From: Rhodococcus sp. 4CII
GTDB lineage: Bacteria; Actinomycetota; Actinomycetes; Mycobacteriales; Mycobacteriaceae
Length of the DNA stretch: 64,000 bases
Reading direction: 5' to 3'
Assembly: GCF_014256275.1 (NCBI RefSeq)
Contig: NZ_JACCFE010000002.1
Span: 1,860,001 to 1,924,000, forward strand
Position numbers and translations under genes: made by a program. The notes beneath the pieces were generated by a model. The model saw only the letters and a list, made by a program, of their open reading frames with translations, searched no databases and was not told where the DNA came from. Shown piece after piece: positions 61,113-64,000 of this stretch. Each line of letters begins with the position of its first letter. Position 1 is the stretch's first letter.

Positions 61113-61682
61113 TCAGCGCTGCGCGAAGTTGAGGTAGGCCTTCGACGGCGTCGGACCGCGCTGGCCCTGGTACTTGGACCCGACGGCCGAGCTGCCGTAC
61201 GGGTGCTCCGCCGCGCTCGACAGCCGCAGCAGGCACAGCTGCCCGATCTTCATGCCCGGCCAGAGCGTGATGGGCAGGTTCGCGACATTGGAAAGCTCGA
61301 GGGTGATGTGCCCGTTGAAACCGGGGTCGATGAACCCGGCCGTCGAGTGCGTCAGCAGACCGAGGCGGCCCAGCGACGATTTGCCCTCGAGGCGTCCGGC
61401 CAGGTCGTCGGGCAGCGAACACACCTCCAGCGTGGAACCGAGAACGAACTCGCCGGGGTGCAGGACGAACGGCTCCCCCTCCGCCGGTTCGACCAGCGTC
61501 GTCAGCTCGTCCTGCCGCTGAGCTGGGTCGATGTGCGTGTAGCGGGTGTTGTTGAACACCCGGAACAGGCTGTCGAGGCGCACATCCACGCTCGAGGGCT
61601 GGACCATCGAATCGTCGAACGGGTCGATGCCCAGACGTCCAGAGGAAATTTCGGCACGGAGATCGCGATCGGAGAGGAGCAC
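61113..61682 (-). CDS. dcd: dCTP deaminase
   Basis: A 189-residue enzyme that deaminates dCTP to dUTP (actinobacterial members also yield dUMP), feeding dTMP synthesis. Motifs: LLSDRDLRAEI at the start, PSSVDVRLDSLFRVF, EGKSSLGRLGLLTHSTAGFIDPGFNGHITLEL with the catalytic Glu and Ser-Ser-Leu-Gly-Arg loop, and the C-terminal SKYQGQRGPTPSKAYLNF that closes over the substrate. Length is normal for Dcd. The start GTG 61682 has no obvious ribosome binding site and may be leaderless. It is a housekeeping gene; adjacency to the protease operon is probably incidental. Confidence 0.96.
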   Translation of the reverse strand: MLLSDRDLRAEISSGRLGIDPFDDSMVQPSSVDVRLDSLFRVFNNTRYTHIDPAQRQDELTTLVEPAEGEPFVLHPGEFVLGSTLEVCSLPDDLAGRLEGKSSLGRLGLLTHSTAGFIDPGFNGHITLELSNVANLPITLWPGMKIGQLCLLRLSSAAEHPYGSSAVGSKYQGQRGPTPSKAYLNFAQR

Positions 61683-61691
61683 ACGTAGAGG

Positions 61692-62312
61692 TTAACGGGT
61701 GTGGATGGCCATCGAGAGCAGCAGTTCCGTGCAGATGTCCACGAGCTCGTCCTCGGAGAGGGTGACGGTCCCGTTCAACCACGCCGTCAGGGTCTGTGCC
61801 AGGCCGCCGACCATGAAGTGCGCGGCCAGGTCGAGACGCGGGCTCTCCGCCACCTCGTAGTAGCCGACCGTCTGCTTCGTGACCAGGCCGGCGAACAGTC
61901 GCGAGCTGTCCAGGCGACGCTGCGCCAGTACCGCACTCGATTGCGCCACCGAGAACATCAGCCGGCCGTGCCGCGGATCCTCGGCGACTTCCCGCACGAT
62001 GTTGCGGACCCCGGCGCGGACGATCTCACGCTCCCCCGGCCCGGCGTTCGTCACGGCGTCCAGGGTGCTGGTGGCGATGCGTTCCACGACGTGGTCGTAG
62101 ACGGCAACGGTGAGCGCGTCGCGGTCGGGGAAGCTCTCGTAGAAGTAGCGGGTGGCGAGTCCGGCCTGCTTGCAGACTCCGCGCACGGTCAGGGCGTCGC
62201 CGTCCGCGCTGCCGAGCAGGTCGAGCCCGGCCTCGATGAGCTGGGCGCGGCGTTCCGATCGACGCTGGTCACCCTCTTGGCCGCCGTAAACCCTGTCCGA
62301 CGCGGTTGCCAT
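61692..62312 (-). CDS. TetR-family regulator
   Basis: A 206-residue repressor. The DNA-binding part is RRAQLIEAGLDLLG, then ALTVRGVCKQAGLATRYFYESFPDRDALTVAVY, a standard TetR helix-turn-helix with Tyr-Phe-Tyr at the end of the recognition helix. The rest is all helical, with a C-terminal dimer helix pair (LAAHFMVGGLAQTLTAWLNG). It is divergent from the MpaB-family gene; a perfect 14-bp palindrome in the gap is its likely operator. It precedes dcd by nine bases on the same strand. Ligand unknown. Confidence 0.9.
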   Translation of the reverse strand: MATASDRVYGGQEGDQRRSERRAQLIEAGLDLLGSADGDALTVRGVCKQAGLATRYFYESFPDRDALTVAVYDHVVERIATSTLDAVTNAGPGEREIVRAGVRNIVREVAEDPRHGRLMFSVAQSSAVLAQRRLDSSRLFAGLVTKQTVGYYEVAESPRLDLAAHFMVGGLAQTLTAWLNGTVTLSEDELVDICTELLLSMAIHTR

Positions 62313-62343
62313 GGAAACATCTTCGCACTTGCCCCTGGACTCC

Positions 62344-62357
62344 TCACATATATGTGA
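62344..62357. promoter_or_regulatory. TetR operator candidate
   Basis: TCACATATATGTGA is a perfect 14-bp palindrome in the 94-base gap between the TetR gene and the MpaB-family gene, 50 bases before the latter's ATG and 32 before the former's. Position and symmetry fit control of both genes by one repressor. Confidence 0.7.
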
Positions 62358-62406
62358 CTACGGTCGTATTCAGATAGGAAATTCACCGCTTGCGACAGGA
62401 GTGCAC

Positions 62407-63231
62407 ATGTCGACATCTCTCGAGGTGCCGGATCAACTCGAACTGGTCATGGACGGCGCCGGCCTGCTCGCCGGTGCAGCAAACGTGATCATGCAGCTCT
62501 CCCACCCCGCCGTCGGATACGGCGTCGTGGAAAGCCGCGTCGAAAGCGGACAGATCTTCCGTCACCCGATCAAACGAACCCGGACCACCCTCACCTACCT
62601 CGTCGTCGCCGCACGCGGCACCGAGGAAGAGAAGGCCCAGTTCCGCGAAGGCGTCAACCGCGTCCACGCCAAGGTGAATTCGGGGCCCGACAGCCCCGTG
62701 CAGTACAACGCGTTCGACCCCGAACTGCAGCTGTGGGTCGCCGCCTGCATCTACCACGGGTTCGAGGACGTCCACCGCGCCATGCACGGCGAACTCACCG
62801 CGACCGAGAGCGAATACTTCTACCAGCAGGGGGCCACGTTCGGCACCACCCTGCAGGTACCCAAGGAAATGTGGCCCGAGAACCGGGCCGCGTTCGACGA
62901 ATACTGGGAGAAGTCGCTCGCCGACGTGTCGATCGACGACACCATTCGCGAGTACCTGCTGTCCGTCGCCAAGGTCGAGTTCATGCCCGCCGTCGTATCC
63001 CGCCTCTTCGGCCGCCTCAACCTTTTCTTCACCACCGGATTCCTCCCACCCCTGTTCCGCGACCAGATGCACCTCACCTGGACCGACAAGGATCAACGGC
63101 GCTTCGACCGGACGATGAGCACCATCGGCGCCGTCAGCCGACGCATCCCCGTCACCCTCCGCGAACTCCCCTACATCCTGCTCATGCGCGATCTGCGACG
63201 CAGAATGCGGACCGGCAAACCCCTCGTATGA
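62407..63231 (+). CDS. Oxygenase MpaB/DUF2236-family protein
   Basis: A 274-residue, largely helical protein of the DUF2236/MpaB family, related to latex-clearing rubber oxygenase. Marks: IMQLSHPAVGYGV near 30, RTRTTLTYLVVAARGT, FREGVNRVHAKV with conserved Arg-x-x-His, ELQLWVAACIYHGF, and a hydrophobic stretch LFFTTGFLPPLFRDQMHL. The His set could hold haem b, as in characterised members. The substrate is unknown; aldol or terpenoid oxidations are known for the family. ATG 62407 has ACAGGAG at good spacing; an upstream in-frame ATG at 62311 would overlap the TetR gene start. Probably controlled by the divergent TetR. Confidence 0.88.
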   Translation: MSTSLEVPDQLELVMDGAGLLAGAANVIMQLSHPAVGYGVVESRVESGQIFRHPIKRTRTTLTYLVVAARGTEEEKAQFREGVNRVHAKVNSGPDSPVQYNAFDPELQLWVAACIYHGFEDVHRAMHGELTATESEYFYQQGATFGTTLQVPKEMWPENRAAFDEYWEKSLADVSIDDTIREYLLSVAKVEFMPAVVSRLFGRLNLFFTTGFLPPLFRDQMHLTWTDKDQRRFDRTMSTIGAVSRRIPVTLRELPYILLMRDLRRRMRTGKPLV

Positions 63232-63327
63232 CACTCCGCGCGTGTGCCCGGGTAGTCCGGGTCACCATCTGATACTGTTTCCGCCGCAGGGTGTTGGGCC
63301 TGCCTACGGGCGCCCAATATCGTGCGC

Positions 63328-63401
63328 GCCGATGTAGTTCAATGGCAGAACATCAGCTTCCCAAGCTGAATACGCGGGTTCGATTCCCGTCATCGGCTCC
63401 A
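63328..63401 (+). tRNA. tRNA-Gly (anticodon CCC), CCA encoded
   Basis: A full cloverleaf can be folded by eye: acceptor GCCGATG with CATCGGC; D-arm GTTC/GAAC; anticodon stem TCAGC/GCTGA around loop TTCCCAA (anticodon CCC, reading GGG); T-arm GCGGG/CCCGT with loop TTCGATT. The discriminator is T and the CCA end is encoded. Confidence 0.96.
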
Positions 63402-63406
63402 GCAAG

Positions 63407-63437
63407 AGACCCGGCCAGAGCGCTTCTGACCGGGTCT
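63407..63437. terminator. Hairpin terminator after tRNA
   Basis: AGACCCGG (63407-63414) and CCGGGTCT (63430-63437) form a perfect 8-bp stem, with an inner CAGA/TCTG pair, six bases after the tRNA 3' end. TTG follows, without a longer T-run. Confidence 0.75.
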
Positions 63438-63467
63438 TGCGCGTTGTCGTCGTGGCCGGTACCTCGG

Positions 63468-63725
63468 GTGACCGAGGGAGACGACTATCAGGACTTTTCG
63501 AACTTCGATCAATTCCGGCGCGCTGGAACCGACGGCCACCACCCCTACGCGAACCGCATGTACGCCCTGCTCGAGTCGAACAACTTGTTGTCGATGAGCG
63601 TGGCTGTTGCCAGCTCCCGCGACATCGCCGTGTTGGGCGGCCTGGACTGGGTTGACTCTGCCGACCATTCCTGGGGGCGGGCGGTAATGAACACCACGTC
63701 GGCGGCAGCTCACTGGCACCCATGA
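63468..63725 (+). CDS. Possible 85-residue hypothetical protein or gene remnant
   Basis: A frame from GTG 63468 encodes a soluble-looking peptide with DYQDFSNFDQFRRAG, HPYANRMYALLESNN and SVAVASSRDIAVLGGLDW. The composition is protein-like and less Arg/Pro-rich than typical shadow frames, but there is no ribosome binding site and no family I recognise. It may be a fragment left at a tRNA-adjacent integration site. The rest of 63440-63919 shows no convincing gene. Confidence 0.28.
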   Translation: MTEGDDYQDFSNFDQFRRAGTDGHHPYANRMYALLESNNLLSMSVAVASSRDIAVLGGLDWVDSADHSWGRAVMNTTSAAAHWHP

Positions 63726-63919
63726 CCTGCATGTTTCTGCCGTGGACGAGTGGTTGACACACGCTGTCTGCGTGGCGCCCTGGAAGGGCGGACTGAGACT
63801 GTGGTTGTTTAGCGTCCGCACGGATGGGCAAGTCTGCCTCAAGATCGTTGTCGGTTGCCGGCGGCCGAGGCGATTCAGGTTCCGTGCGTTCAGTCCCAGC
63901 AGCGCGCGGAGCCGCCCCC

Positions 63920-64000
63920 CTACTGGTGGTTGTTGTGGTGCGTGGTGAGCAGCAGATGATCGAACCGGGTCCGGACCGCATCGGGCAGCAGGGTGGTCCC
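63920..64000 (-). CDS. Possible C-terminal end of a gene entering from the right
   Basis: On the minus strand the window begins in an open frame reading TTLLPDAVRTRFDHLLL, ending in a His-rich tail and TAG at 63920-63922. Only 26 residues are visible, so the family cannot be named; it could equally be a chance frame. Confidence 0.3.
   Translation of the reverse strand, partial: GTTLLPDAVRTRFDHLLLTTHHNNHQ

Noticed and set aside
61113..61682. dcd as a nucleotide-depletion defence gene linked to the protease operon
   Set aside because: The protein has ordinary length and motifs of the housekeeping enzyme, and a 123-base gap separates it from the operon.
63304..63981. Minus-strand 225-residue frame ending in an M-T-G-I-E-P-A-Y-S-A-W-like stretch
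   Set aside because: That stretch is the well-known translation artefact of a tRNA gene read antisense; here it covers tRNA-Gly(CCC).

Overview
The window looks like chromosomal DNA of a high-GC, mycolic-acid actinobacterium, most likely Rhodococcus (R. jostii/R. opacus type). This rests on very strong G/C third positions, frequent GTG starts with ATGA/GTGA overlaps, a wax ester synthase/DGAT, a large NRPS, an MpaB-family (DUF2236) protein and a DosR-like box. The genus call is inference; no database was searched.

Layout. (1) 1-8152, minus: the N-terminal ~2,700 residues of a giant NRPS that runs off the left edge. Its two inner units look internally deleted but stay in frame. (2) 8.5-20.3 kb: an exopolysaccharide locus of Wzx/Wzy type. 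Three plus-strand genes (DUF4012, GT2, pyruvyl transferase) converge on a six-gene minus-strand run (priming phosphosugar transferase, two GT4, Wzy-like polymerase, FrhB-like protein, Wzx-like flippase). (3) 20.9-26.1 kb: a BRCT-like protein, a LysB-like hydrolase, an acidic proline-rich lipoprotein, and a beta-phosphoglucomutase/GH65 phosphorylase pair. (4) 26.1-34.0 kb: a second, synthase-dependent polysaccharide locus (BcsB-like protein, polytopic protein, processive GT2, GT-C-like protein) behind a tandem 27-bp repeat, followed by an opposing GH5-like lipoprotein. (5) 34.0-46.6 kb: mixed small units: rhodanese, ArsR/CDF metal efflux, MarR/MFS drug efflux, GtrA, a Tat-exported PhoX-like protein bracketed by palindromic repeats, ArsR/SRPBCC, an ECF sigma factor with SnoaL domain, a broken amidotransferase-VOC chimera, WS/DGAT, an Rdx protein, a 41-residue ORF and a hydrolase. 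(6) 46.7-52.8 kb: a dipeptide/oligopeptide ABC importer operon with fused ATPases. (7) 53.3-61.0 kb, minus: a four-gene operon encoding an LCAT-like lipase, a CHAT protease-NTPase-pseudosubtilase, a trypsin-DNA/RNA endonuclease fusion and an M43 metalloprotease. (8) 61.1-63.4 kb: dcd, a TetR/MpaB divergent pair and tRNA-Gly(CCC); beyond it lies sparse sequence.

How the genes work together. Region 2 can prime a lipid-linked repeat unit, extend it, flip it and polymerise it, with pyruvyl decoration. Region 4 can make a second polymer by a membrane synthase. Region 7 is the strongest candidate for an undescribed system: every product is a hydrolase that could damage a cell, one carries an NTP-dependent regulatory core, and the nuclease is tethered to a protease. 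I read it as a candidate conflict or regulated-death module. That reading is inference from domain content and operon structure only.
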